Assembly (NCBI RefSeq): GCF_027744825.2
Contig: NC_071334.1
Coordinates: 29,598,937 to 29,662,936, forward strand
Reading direction: 5' to 3'
Length of the DNA: 64,000 nucleotides
Source: Synchiropus splendidus
Taxonomy: Eukaryota; Chordata; Actinopteri; Syngnathiformes; Callionymidae
Of this stretch, positions 24,470 through 37,000 are shown piece after piece (positions within the stretch are counted from its first letter, which is position 1; each line of letters opens with the position of its first letter). The position numbers and the translations under genes are program-made. The notes beneath the pieces were generated by a model. That model was not told the origin of the DNA and searched no databases. It saw nothing but the letters and a program-made list of their open reading frames with translations.

Positions 24470-26483
24470 ATGACCGAGGAAAACTCCACCGACTACTCGT
24501 GCAGCCCTGCGGGCAGTGATTGCTGTCGATCCGACTCGGAGTCACCGTCTTCTCCCCAAGCCTCGCGCCCGGCCGAGAGCGCCCGAGGAGGGGGTGCAGG
24601 CGAGGAGAATGGTCGCTACCCTGCTCGCATCCAAGACGCCGTATCTCAGGTGCTGAGGTGCTACGACTGGTCGCTGTCGCCGGCTCCAGGTCCGGACGAG
24701 ATGAGTCTGAAGAGAAAGGCGCACGTGAAGCGGCCGATGAACGCCTTCATGGTTTGGGCTCAGGCGGCCCGGAAGAGGCTGGCGCACCAGTACCCGCATC
24801 TGCACAACGCCGAACTCAGCAGGACGCTTGGTAAACTGTGGAGGTGAGGCGGCTGCAGGCTCCTTCCAGTCAAACTGTACTGAGACAAACAGTAACGTCG
24901 AGTTGTCTTCAAACCTCATAATGTTAATCCCCTCAACTTTTTTTGGAAGTTTTCCCACAGTATAATATTTTAAACAAGACCGTCAGTTTAAATAAATAGT
25001 AGCACGAGCATTTCTTGTTACTGTTAATACGTCTGTCAACTAGCACACGCTAAACTCCTAAATGTAATAAGAAATACCTGCGCATATCATGTAATGTCCT
25101 TGCAAAAAGTAACATCAATACAAAACTTCACAACTGACCGTTAAAGCGCAACGAAGACGGAGCATATGTTGTCAAAAAAATAAATAAATAAATAAATAAA
25201 AATAAATAAAATGCAATACATTGGCAATTGGGTATCTGAGTCAGATTTGTTGCCATTGTTATTAAACTTTTTTTAAATCACATAATCAGCAAATAATGAA
25301 ATGTAATATACATTTTTACTTCATTAGCTATTACATTAACATTAGTTTCGAGTTTGATAATTCCTTTTTCCTTAGTAATTTAATTTGCTTTTGTAGAACA
25401 TTGGTTGAATGGTAAGTACAGTTTATGGTCATCCTGCTGCAGTGCGAATTTTTCAACCTCAACGAAACAAGTTTTCCTGAGTATGAACTTCAGACCTGAC
25501 TCGTAGCAGTATTTAACTTGTGTGCAACCCTCACATTGGCTGTCCTTCTCTCTTCTCCCAGGCTTCTCTCTGAGACCGAGAAGCGACCCTTTGTTGATGA
25601 GGCAGAGCGTCTGAGGCTGCAGCATAAGAAGCATTACCCAGACTACAAGTACCAGCCACGCAGACGGAAAAACACCAAACCTGAGCAGACCCACTCCAGA
25701 TCTGGCTCCATCCAGCTGCAGGGTCAGTGTAACACAGGAGGCTTGACTGAGGGAGCAGGTGAGAAGATCTTATAACCTGCCTGAGCCTCATTTTTCTCCT
25801 CATTATGTGTCCTTGTAGACACTTTTATCTTAGCTTGTATTAGAGATCTACTTCTGAAGTATTTTCATGTGTAGCACTGTTCAACATCCTCTCTGACCTG
25901 TGTTACAGCAAAGCTCCATGCACCTCTGACTCCCCCCATAACTCCAAAAACAGACCCTCACATGAGCACCAGGTTTTCGGATTCCAGTCGCCACAACATC
26001 GACTTCAGCAAAGTGGACTTCTCTGAGTACGGCGGTGATGTCATCAGCTCCATGGAGGGGTTTGACATCAATGAGTTTGATCAGTATCTGCCTGATAACT
26101 ATAAGAGCACGTGTGGATCCTTCATCCTGCTCAGCCTGCAGTCCAACAGCACCTGGACCAGCAAAACTGAGAACACGCTTGCAGCTAGCTCCAAAATCAC
26201 AGACGCAAATGAGGAGTGCAGACCATCTCTTCACATTAAAACAGAGCAGATGAGTCGGTGCTCCAGTCCAACGGCTCCCGAGTTCGCTTGCCTCATCAGC
26301 CAGTCCGGGAATGACCTACAGAACTCTGGTTTCCTGAGACCTTTGCCGGCCCACTCCACCAACGTGTGTCAGCACCTGCAGTCCTCCTGCAAGCCTCTTA
26401 TCAGCAGTCTGGCCTTGGCGCCACCTCCTCACAATTCTGCTTCTGCCTATGAGCAAGCAGCACTCTCACCAGGGACACAGTGA
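24470..26483 (+). CDS. sox8: Sox8-type SoxE transcription factor, 3 exons
   Basis: A SoxE group HMG-box factor acting in neural crest, glia and gonad. Exons 24470-24843, 25562-25758 and 25909-26483 join in frame (GT-AG) into 381 aa. The two introns interrupt the HMG box and follow the RRRK region, as in SoxE genes. Residues about 49-75 form the SoxE dimerisation domain ([16 protein letters not shown]). The HMG box is about 85-153 ([20 protein letters not shown], then [17 protein letters not shown]). The central K2 region is at 218-254 ([22 protein letters not shown]). The start MTEENSTDY is chosen because SoxE orthologues begin similarly; an in-frame ATG at 24293 adds an unconserved stretch. 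The protein is about 80 residues shorter than usual Sox8, and the last residues do not match the normal transactivation tail. Adjacency to lmf1 supports sox8 over sox9 or sox10. Which fish duplicate (a or b) is not certain. Confidence 0.9.
25175..25212. repeat. (AAAT)n microsatellite in sox8 intron 1
   Basis: Tandem AAAT units, about 38 bp, in the first sox8 intron. Confidence 0.8.
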
Positions 26484-28073
26484 AATACTCAAACTTCTCC
26501 AACAGGAGGCAGTCTGCTGTAGGAACAAGCGGCAAAGGACAACATTGTGCCATATCAACCAATATATTCGATGTTTTTTGGCATTTCACCCCACAAAATG
26601 TACGTTAACATTTGTCAATGCCTAGGGCAACAATCTAAACACTCATACTCGTTTGTGTAGGACATTTCTCAGGTTAGTGAAGCACTTTACATTGGTGTTT
26701 TAAATAAGGGCAAAGGTCTGACGAAAATGTCAAATGTGAGTTCATCATCGCAATACTAATTTTGACTGGTGAGCTTGGCGAGGCTGAATTTAGGGGAAAT
26801 AGCGACATCTGCTGAACACTCGACACGATATTGAAGGCTCATTAAATTAGAACGTTAATGTCCACTTCCATTTTTTTTTACAATTTACAAGTTACAATTA
26901 TTGGAATATAAACAGCTTGAAATGACTGGCCTTTTTTAAAGTGATACACCAGAGTTCAGAAATTCACTTATATATAGTGATTCCTGAATAGTCTAAATTT
27001 AACTTACATCATGCCGCTAAAATACTAAATAACAGGGAAATAAATTATTCTATGGCATTGTATGATTAATGTATATAATTTGAATTTGTATTTTTTCATT
27101 TTAGATGCAGATTGTCAGTATAACTGGTAAAAACTGGAAGATCTTTTGGTGTTGAATATCTTGGTCACAGAACTACGGGTAAATCCTGTAATTACCGGTA
27201 CAAGGTATTTTTCCCCCACGATCATTTACTTAGTTACTTACTAGAAATAAAAAGAATTATTAATGAAAATAATCGTAGCCTTAACTCAAGAATAACTAGT
27301 CAAGAAAAGGGAAAATGAAAATACACAGGAAACCTTATTCGCTAAACCAATATTCAGGTGTAAAAGACAAGTATAAAAATGTTATGTGCAGGTTATTTGT
27401 GAATATTAAAATGTTCACATGTTGAGTTTATTAAGATACAGTTGGAAATAAAAACACACTGGCAAAATTAGCAGGAGAGATTTCTGACTTTCACAATCCA
27501 ACTTGTTACAGTCTAGAGAATGAGATGCAAAAATAAAACATTTAAATTACAATCCACTCACATTACAATCGGTTACAGCAGCAGGCTGACAATGACTCAG
27601 TGTCTTACAGTACAAATAAATAGAGGACGCTGCACACAAACCTTCCTTTGAACCGTCTGCCCGTGGGGCTTTGGGTGCATCATTTGCCGTGCCTGCCTCC
27701 TTAATGGAAGAATGCCACACACACTCACACTTTAATAGTTAACAAAACTGTACAATCAATAAATTAAACACGGTTGCCAGGCAACCGATGGGATGATTGA
27801 GTTTAATTTCCAAGTCGGATGAATCACTAAATGGATGGAAAATGTGGCGAAAAGAGAGGCGCTGCAGCGGATCGATCGAGCAGCAGCAGCAGCAGCGATG
27901 ACATCATTAACCCCTGACCTCAGTTAAGTTTTTCAAGAATTCAAATCCGTCATTTATAGCGTCATCACTTTCCCCGACTTGATCCTGCCGGGAACCTTGC
28001 ATGTTCACCACCATCGTCCACCTTCCCATGTCTGGCTGTTCTCCTTCAGTTGATGGTCGGCGTCCAGCGCACG
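26484..28073. other. Convergent intergenic region: sox8 3' UTR and adap1 3' UTR
   Basis: The two genes face each other tail to tail. A plus-strand AATAAA at 27039-27044 could end sox8. A minus-strand AATAAA (TTTATT at 27427-27432) could end adap1. A short (CAG)n run lies near 27880. No further coding sequence is seen. Confidence 0.5.
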
Positions 28074-31000
28074 TCAAGGTTTGTGTTTAAAATGAGCCTC
28101 CACTGCAACAACATGAGCAAAAGTAAAAAGCAGTGTTAATACACTTAGATGACAGAAACCATAACTAGAAAAACACTCTGCCAAGAGGCTCAATTCCACC
28201 CACACTTTTAAACAAATATGAATGCATTCATGACTCATTTTATTGACAGATAACTAGATATCTTCCACTGCATATGAAATAGAATGGATCGTAAGAGTCA
28301 ATTTCAATTGAGCTCATTGGGACAGCAGGTGGCAGCGAAACTCATTCGGGTGCACACATATGTTTGCATTGCTATCCTTGTGGGGACTCAGTGAGGTTTT
28401 TCATTGCCATAATGAGTCCCCCAGCCTCTCAGCTTAAACCTCACCATTCAAAACACATGGCCTTAACCCTAACCAGGGTCCAACTAAATCTAGGCTCTCA
28501 CAAGGCTAGTGTTGCCCAGCATTACAGCCAATGTATCAATACATTGGTGATAAGCACAGACAACCATGGCAGAGATAATAATAAAAATGGTCCATGGCTT
28601 GCGTTGCAGTTAATTTCTAGGCACTTATACCTGTAATCCTACAGTTTTCGATAAAAACTAATGAGGTGGAGGAACATCAGTCCAGAAACTTGTGTGGTGA
28701 AAAGGAGCAGATGGAGAAGTAAATATATTTGTTTTCCCACCCTAGTTTTTTTTCCTAATAACAACAAGAGTATGAACAAAAACAAGCCTTAACACACAAT
28801 ATGAGATGGCTATAATCTCATATTCAATTAGAACAGATTAAGCATAAGAAACACAAAAACTGTCCCTTCATGGCCACCATACAATTCACATCAGCATTAT
28901 TCCATTTTGTCCAAATTTGTCAAGGTGTACCTCTATATTTCATCTTTGCTTTCCTCCCCTTCTAAACGTATCACAATGCTTTCCGTGCTAAGATCCAAAC
29001 CGAAGTCTAGTTCTTTATTGGTGTAACGGTATTAGCTTTTTGACAGGCATACGGTATAGTGTAGCTGTGCACTATACAATAGCTGTAAACCCACACTGGC
29101 TGCTAATGCTGCACGATAATGGCCAGAATGATGATCACGATTATTTTGATCAAGCTTGTAATCATCATATTCATCTCAATTTTTCCATGATGTGTGGAAA
29201 ACACGAGTATTAACAGCTTTCAGTGCGAAGTGAAACTTTATATATAAATAAATGATCATTACATAAAATGGATAAATCAATAAAATTACCAAAGAATTTA
29301 GAATTCATTTAAGACCAACGGACTAAATGTGCCAATACAGGGTGCAACCATGCAGTGCAACTCAATAGAAACCATTAGAGAGTACAGGAAAGAAAACAGC
29401 TATTATTTACTTCTCTGCAACATAGTGCACATGACCATCCGGTCTGTTAATTCACGACCATGAATGAATGATGATTAAAAACAAAACCAAAAATCTTTTC
29501 TTCAGTTACCTGCATATTCCTGCGGCCTCATGGGTCGGTTGATGACTCTCTGAAAGGCGGCGATCCAGTCCCGCTGCTCGGCCTCTGTCTCGCAGGCGAA
29601 GAGGAACTTCCTGTCCGGGGTGACGATGGTGATGCCGTGATTCCAGCGGTGACCCTGAGTAGACGCCGGCAGGCCTGGCAGAACCGTGTAGCTGTTCTCC
29701 TTGCTGCCAATGAAGACCTCACCACGGGCATACGCGTCCTGAGAGAGGAGAGGTCACGGAGGACATAGCAGGTCAGAACCAGTGAGGGAGTGAGGAGGCA
29801 GGAAAGGTCGTCTCTTACCAGGGGGTCTTTGAAGTACATGAGTCTCCTGTCATCCATGGTGAACCATCTCTTCTTGAATCCCTCAGTGTGCTGGACACAA
29901 CACAGTGCTATGACCTTTAGATGTAAAGTGACTGATGCAGTGGCCAAAGCAAAAGAACAGTGTACATGTTGAATAAAAGTAACACTAAAACGTGTATGAA
30001 GTATACCAAATTAGAAAGTAGTATTTCAATATGAACTATTTTAAAAAGCATTTTCTATTATTATCTATTACTATTATTAGAAACAGAACAGAAAAGTGTA
30101 ACAAGCCCTTAAAAACAGACTCTTTATTTTACTCATCAACCTACGCTGTGTTTTATCTTGTTGGCATGACAAAGAAGCTGCAAGGACCGCAAGGTGTGTC
30201 AATAAAATACACACAATGACATGATAAAACAATTGAAGCCGAAGCTGTTTTATAATTTGTCAAGTGTTTGACAAACCTTTGGACCAGTTTTCTCCATGAA
30301 GCCTTCCTTCATGAAATTTCTTGTCAGTTTTGGTACGAGCTGAAAGGAAAAGACGAAAAATGCTGCATTAAATATGAAAGAGCCTCGTGCTGACGTGCCC
30401 ATTTTTTCCATTCACTTTTAAGTGCTTAAGCCGCATGAATCATTCAGACGGCTGCGCCCCGTAAGTCAAGCTTGGTTAAAGTGATTTATTTATCACTGTC
30501 GCACACAAGTAATCAATAATGCTTCTGTTTGTTTGGAACGATACTGAAGTAGGTTTTGTCGTACACACCTCTTCATCACTTGCCCCAGGGAAAGCCACTT
30601 GCAGGTAGTGAAATCTGGCAGCTCTGATGGCGTTGAACCAGTCTACCATTTCCTGGAGGCAGTAGAATAAAGGTCAGCATAATCATAACTGTCAGGATGG
30701 AACCAATGCATTAATACTCACAATAAGAATAAGAATAAGAATGAAGATTTTTACTGATCATAATTAAATAAAACATTATTCCTAAAATAATGGAGTAATT
30801 TGCAAAACTAAATGCGAACGTCAGAAAACAAAAACAAAAAAAATGAGAAAAAGAAAAGAAAAAAGAAATGTAGATAGAAAAGTGTAACAAATATATAGAA
30901 ATCGCCTTACAAATGAATATAGTTTTCAGTATTCCTTAAGCATGAGGATTAAACATCAGAGCGGCAGCTACAATTTCTCTGCAATGGCACCGATGTACCA

Positions 31001-34000
31001 CCAGGAATCGCTGTGGCACAACAGCGATCTTCTCGTTTATTCCCCTGAACCAGCATAATTCCCATGGCAGAGGTGAAACAGGTCAGTGGATTTATGATTT
31101 CAACTTTCGACTCTATAAACCCTCAGTTTTACGAGTGTCTCGCTGCGAGTGTGGAAGCGATTAAACGGTCATATTGTGCTGTTCACATGATGAGCTCTCG
31201 CTTTCTAGGAAGGCAGTAGTTTGCAGCCCTGAGCTGGTTTTCTAACTAAGTGTTGAGGGGGAGCGATTACATAACTGGACTCTAGTCAGATATGACTTTT
31301 GATTTGGGATTTATGAGAAATTGGTTGATTGTAGCGACAAATATTTAAGTAAAATGTGCCTTAATGATATTTTACATTAATACATTACATATATTTAGAT
31401 TATTCAGGCATGTATTTCATATATCGATACATGGCAGTAATTCATTTCAGAATATTAGTATCCCTTAATTATTAAATCACCTTTTTTAATTTATATTTTA
31501 TCTGATAAAACAAATAAAGGGACAGTATCTCTGACACAACGTCGCCACGGGATTTATTTTAAAATTAGATCATTATTCCTTAGTTTGCTTTCGATGTTTA
31601 AACTATATTAATGAAGTAAAACAGTTATCTTAAAAACATGACAAAAAAATGACACAGAAAGACAAAACAAAGCAAAAAGAAGTGCTTCGTAGAAGAGTGT
31701 AAATGCAATGTATGCATGACACAACGTGGCACCTTGGCATCGCTGTGGTAAACAAAGATATTCCTTGTGCTGTTGTCTTTTAGGTAGGTGATCTGTAGCC
31801 CACAGGGGTTTCCGATCTTGGCTGGCTGGAACGTTGCATTCAGGGTTTCAATTTTCATTACAGCCTTAGGATCCCTGGCCTGCAGTAAACAACAACAGTG
31901 AGCAACAAAATGACATTATGAATGCCAACTCTTCCGAGCTTACATCCTGTTTGTTGAAGTATTTGAGGGCTCCCTCCCTCTCAGACAGGATGAACTTTCG
32001 GCTGAGGAACTGACCGTTGTCTCGTCCTCGTTTCCATAGAAACCCCTCTCTGTACCCTGAGGACGTGGAAGAATATAGAGAAAGGCGTTTTTAGGTGACA
32101 CAGCGGGCAGATTTCACTCCGTTTAAAAGAACATTGATTAAAAGAGAAGGCCATGTGTGCGGTGGAAGGAACCATAAAAGGCTTCATTTGGAAGGAAACA
32201 CCAGCCAGATTGAAGCCTGTGAGCTGTCCCTTTTCTTTGTTATTGATATCCCAGTCTATTTTTAGCCACTAATGTCTGTGTTGTGTCGAATGCTCGGCCT
32301 CCGCAGCTTCCTTTCCATTTATATCAGGGATTTTCTCTAATCTGAACTATTTCTAGGTTTCTACATAATCGGCCTCTGCTTCATTAAAATGAATAAATTA
32401 CATTATCAGACTCATAGTATCCTCGTCATTGGAGTGAAGATTTGTGACACAAAATCAGGAGAATTCTGTAAGAGAGGGCTGTACACTTGGAAAACAATGA
32501 TCTCAGATTAAATACATCTGCTAGTATACTCTCTGTAAATCCATCAGTACTTCACAGATCTTGAAGACACGAAACATGTTAATAACCCAAGTCGATATGA
32601 AGCTAAACAAGTGATCTAGTAGCCGACAGGTTTTCACGTGAATGTGATTCCATCACATAAAATGTACAAAGTGAACTGTAAAGTGTCTCCGTGTATCAAA
32701 CATTCCCGCACACTGGCATGATCTCATCAATCAATAACCCCCACTCTTCTGGTCCCCACCCTTGTACACCTCAAAGCTTTTCCTTGGCTTATTTTCCGCG
32801 TGGTGGATCAATGCTCACGTTGGCTGAGCCACATCCATCAGTCACTGTCAATAAAGCAACTGTCACCACACAAGCGCTCCACACTACACACCAGGACAAC
32901 GGAGGACGAGGAAAGCTAACACGCACAAATGAAGAGGACAAAGTGACTCATATTAATCCGTGGTGTGTGTGTGAGAGAGGATGATTTCCATTCTGTAACT
33001 ATAAACGGATGAGGTCACCGAGAGCCAATGAGACGACTTGCTCTCAGACCAAACATGAAACGCATACGCAGCTCCAGGCTCGCTCTCATTTGTCAAACAA
33101 CGCACGCGAAAACCATGTCACCAAGCATCAATTGCTTAAACAGTGTTTTCATTTGAACTGATATAGAGTTTTCAAGTGACTCAGTTACCGAAATGTAATC
33201 TTCTTTTTTGAACCCTGAATGTATATGTAACTGTGCAGAGCTCTGGGATGCTAGGATCATGCAAAGAGTCACCACTTCAAGTTTTGACAAGACACCATTG
33301 ACACAAGACACAAGGTTCAAACATCAGTAAAAGCAGTTTGCTATAATACGGCATAAATTTGGCTCATAGTCCTGGATAAGGTCAGCCATTTGTTTTGATG
33401 GTTAGGTTTAGGGTCAGAGGCCAGGGAAAGCATTATGCCAATGAGAAGTCCTCACGAAAATAGCAAAACAAAGTGTGTCTGTGGGCTTGTTTATTCTACC
33501 TTGTGGGGACCAAATTCTTGACAAAACACAACCCTTGCGAGGACCGCATTACGTTGTGGGGACATTTGGCTGGACCCCACAAGGTCAAGCCTCAATTTGA
33601 GGATGAAGACTTCAAAATAACTGGGTCTCTATAGTCCTGGTTGAGGTTAGCAATTTCTTTTGGATATTTAGGTTTAGGGTGAGAGGGTTATGGCAATGAG
33701 AAACCTAGCAATGTCTCCACAAGGACAGAAATACAAAAGTGTGTTTGCAAGCACTATTCAACTCTTAGGACCTTGACAGGTGATGCTATCTCTAATTTAA
33801 TAGATGTTGCTCCAACCCTGCAGTCCAACTGCACCATTCTTTATACACAGCATCTATTTAGTAGCCGCAGACTCATTCTACATCAGCCTCAATACAGCTT
33901 CATCATTAAGCCGTAAACTGCTGAACTGACCTGCTGAATAAGGTTCCTGTTTCTCTATGAACTCAAACTCGTTCCTCTCGTACTTGGCTCGGATCCACTG

Positions 34001-37000
34001 CTCTCTCAGCAGCCTGGAGGTTCAAGACACAGCCATATGAAAGGTCTCATCATTCTACAAGTGCCGTAATAGTTGAGGCCATTAAAGCGAAATCAAAGAA
34101 GGTCGTACTTGCAGTCGCTGTGCGTTGGTCTGTAGTAGAAAGGCGGGACTTCTTGTTCGAACTTGGCTTTTGCGGCATTGTTTCCCACTGCAGACACCAA
34201 CTGAAACAAACGTGGGTGGTAGAATGACATAGTGAATGGCAGGATATGCGGATAGATTAGTAACCTTGTCTTATCATTCATCGATAAGTTCACACTTGGT
34301 GTCAGAGCTCAACTTGTAACATATTATCTCTCATAAAATAGAGGGACACCTACTGCAAAGGCACTGATAGGCTGATGAGGCTTCCTTGAACTTGGCTTTC
34401 TTCCATTATACTGATCATTTTTTCCCTTTTAAGTAACTGAGGCCTCCATTATATCCTCCTGCTCTGAAGTGTAAAATTCTCTGCGTGCTTAAATCACTTC
34501 AAGCATCTCTCGGGATGTTGTTAGGCCTTAAGGCAAATGTCAACGGTACTTCTGAGAGTATTAGCTAAAGAAAGGTACCGCTTACTAAATTCACATTTTC
34601 TGGACCTGATCGTGAGTCTAGCCTGGACATGCTGAGGTTACAGACATAATCAGATCTGGTGATTTCCAATGAGCAGAGCTTGTCGGTCTGGAAATGGGAA
34701 ACAGGATTCACCACTTTTGAAATTTGGAGACATTTTCAGCAAGAGCTTTTCAATGGGCTTGTGAAGTGTCATCCATATATGATTAATTCATAGACAACCA
34801 ATTTTATTTGGCCCGTCACATTCCAACCCATCCTTACTCCCATGGCATAACACATTGAAGTTGTGAATACGGTAGCCTTCAGGGTCACCATGTTGATGTG
34901 CTTCCAAATGAAGCACATGTTCAGCCATCTGCCGTGGGCAGTGTGTCACATACATGAAAGACAGAGGTCGGTGCGACACATGACCCCTCCACCCTCGGTA
35001 CAGGACGCAAAAGTCCACTTTCCAACGTCCATATTCCATTACACCTTGGTGTGGGGATGAGTTGATATCAGAGCTATGGGTATGATTAAAAAAAAAAAAA
35101 AGAGTGGTTGAAAGTGTGAGTCGACACAAACAATGTCACCTCAACCCATTAGGAAGCCACGTAAGTGGTGATCTTTCAGGTCAAGAATAGGTCCCCAAAT
35201 GTCAAGGAAGAGTGAATGTAATGACGAAGGATGGGACAGCAAATATACATACATATGGAGAAAAGGATTTGAACCTCACCTGGCAAAAAAGAATAGAATT
35301 AAAGGGTAGACAGAAAATGAAATCTGTCTATTTTAAATAAATCAATGCAAATAGAGAGTGAGAGAAATACAAATTCTGTTCTCTTGACCACTTAGATCAT
35401 TTACAATTCTGGCCCATCCATTAATAAACAAAACAAACAATTGTAATATGCTGGCTCAAAAGTCTCTGAAGTGACGTGAGATAAAAGATATAAATTAGCA
35501 GTTCCTCCTTGGGGGAGAAGATTTTTGTGCTAAGAGCATTATGAAGCAGCTGCAAAAGTTAGTCAGGAAAATAGTGATTTTCACAAAACAACACTGAAAT
35601 AGAATCAGCTTAATTCAGTAAATCTAGCAACAGTCACTGAAGCAAGTCTCATGCTAGACACGGTAAATGTGATGCAGCTTCCCATCACCACGCTTACTTT
35701 TTACATAACTTAATCAAAACACATTCTTCATGGATTTCTACTTCATAATGCAGGAGACACTCATTACCTTTAAGTGACACCTTCAAACCAAGCAGCTTAT
35801 GATAAGCGCATTACATCGTGAGAAAGTGAAATTGTAGCTTACAGTCAGACTATGACTCGTACGTACATTTAAAATCTAGATCAGGCCTGGGTCAGATGTG
35901 ACTAACAGGCCACCATCATGAAGTGTTCTATATAATCTTTTTTTTTCCTGGGGAGGGCATTAAAGAACCAACCCATTTTTGCACGAGCTCATTGGTAATG
36001 ACAGAGTGACTCCTTTCATTGAGGTAGCAGCAAACCATGTGGTTTGCAAAGTGATCCAAGCAGCTGCTGAACGAAGAAGACGTAGAGGTGTGAGTGTATT
36101 TGTGAAGACATCCAGGTCAGACAGAGACAGTTTGTCCAACATGTCGCTGCAAGTTGTTCGCAGTTGAAGATCATATAATATCACAATGGTTTCAGGTGGA
36201 CAAGAAAGAAATCGCTGTTCGATTAATGGGGACATGGTGATGTCATAAAACAGGAAACATCCTGATCATTACAATGGGAAAACAGGAAGCTATTAACTAT
36301 TCATAATCAAAGCATCCTTAAATATTATTGCAAGCCAGCATGAGGCTGGGTGTCAGCAGCACAGTTTGAGAAATGTTGTTAGGAGAATTCACTCGGCACT
36401 CGCAAGGAAAATATAGACAATCCCTCCTTTGAAATTGGGCCATTAAAATTTATGCTTGCAGTCCCCGACAATGAACTCTGCAAATGCCTCCTTTTACATC
36501 AATTACAGAAGAGATGGAGAACAACAATAAAATTCTCAGCAGTATTTTTACCGTCATAACTGTGTAACTGTCCCATTAAGGCCTGATATTGCAAGCTTCT
36601 CAACATCGCCAGCTCCAAGTCAGTTTGTTTAGCAGACGTCAGAGAAGAGATATAAATACAAATCCATACAAATATGCTTGCGGTTGTAAATTCTTGCTGA
36701 TTCTTAGAAGTGGATTGTAGAGCCCAGCCAGCAGCTGCTCAGCACTAATGGAATAATACGCTATTGATCTAAACATGGAAATGTGCTCCTTCCACTGGGA
36801 GGTCAGTAGTCAAGGTCAGCCGAGGAGAACGGGTGGCTTCATGTCACTGGCTTGTGTGGTTGTACTTCCTCCTCTATCTGTACATGAGCATCAGTTTCGG
36901 CATACTTTTACAATGTTAAGCCTTTAATGTGTTTTGGGACATTTGTGCATTTTCGAGGCTATTTAAGAATATGCTTCACAGTATCTGTCATGTTGCGTTG

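Noticed and set aside
29501..29510. Possible stop of adap1 by reading through the exon 10 donor (two extra codons, then TGA)
   Set aside because: A perfect last exon encoding VEAHFKHKP with a good acceptor is present at 28102-28074 and matches the mammalian C-terminus exactly in length.
35255..35285. tRNA-like T-loop on the minus strand (GGTTCAAATCC)
   Set aside because: The T stem does not pair well and no matching D arm, anticodon arm or acceptor stem could be drawn.
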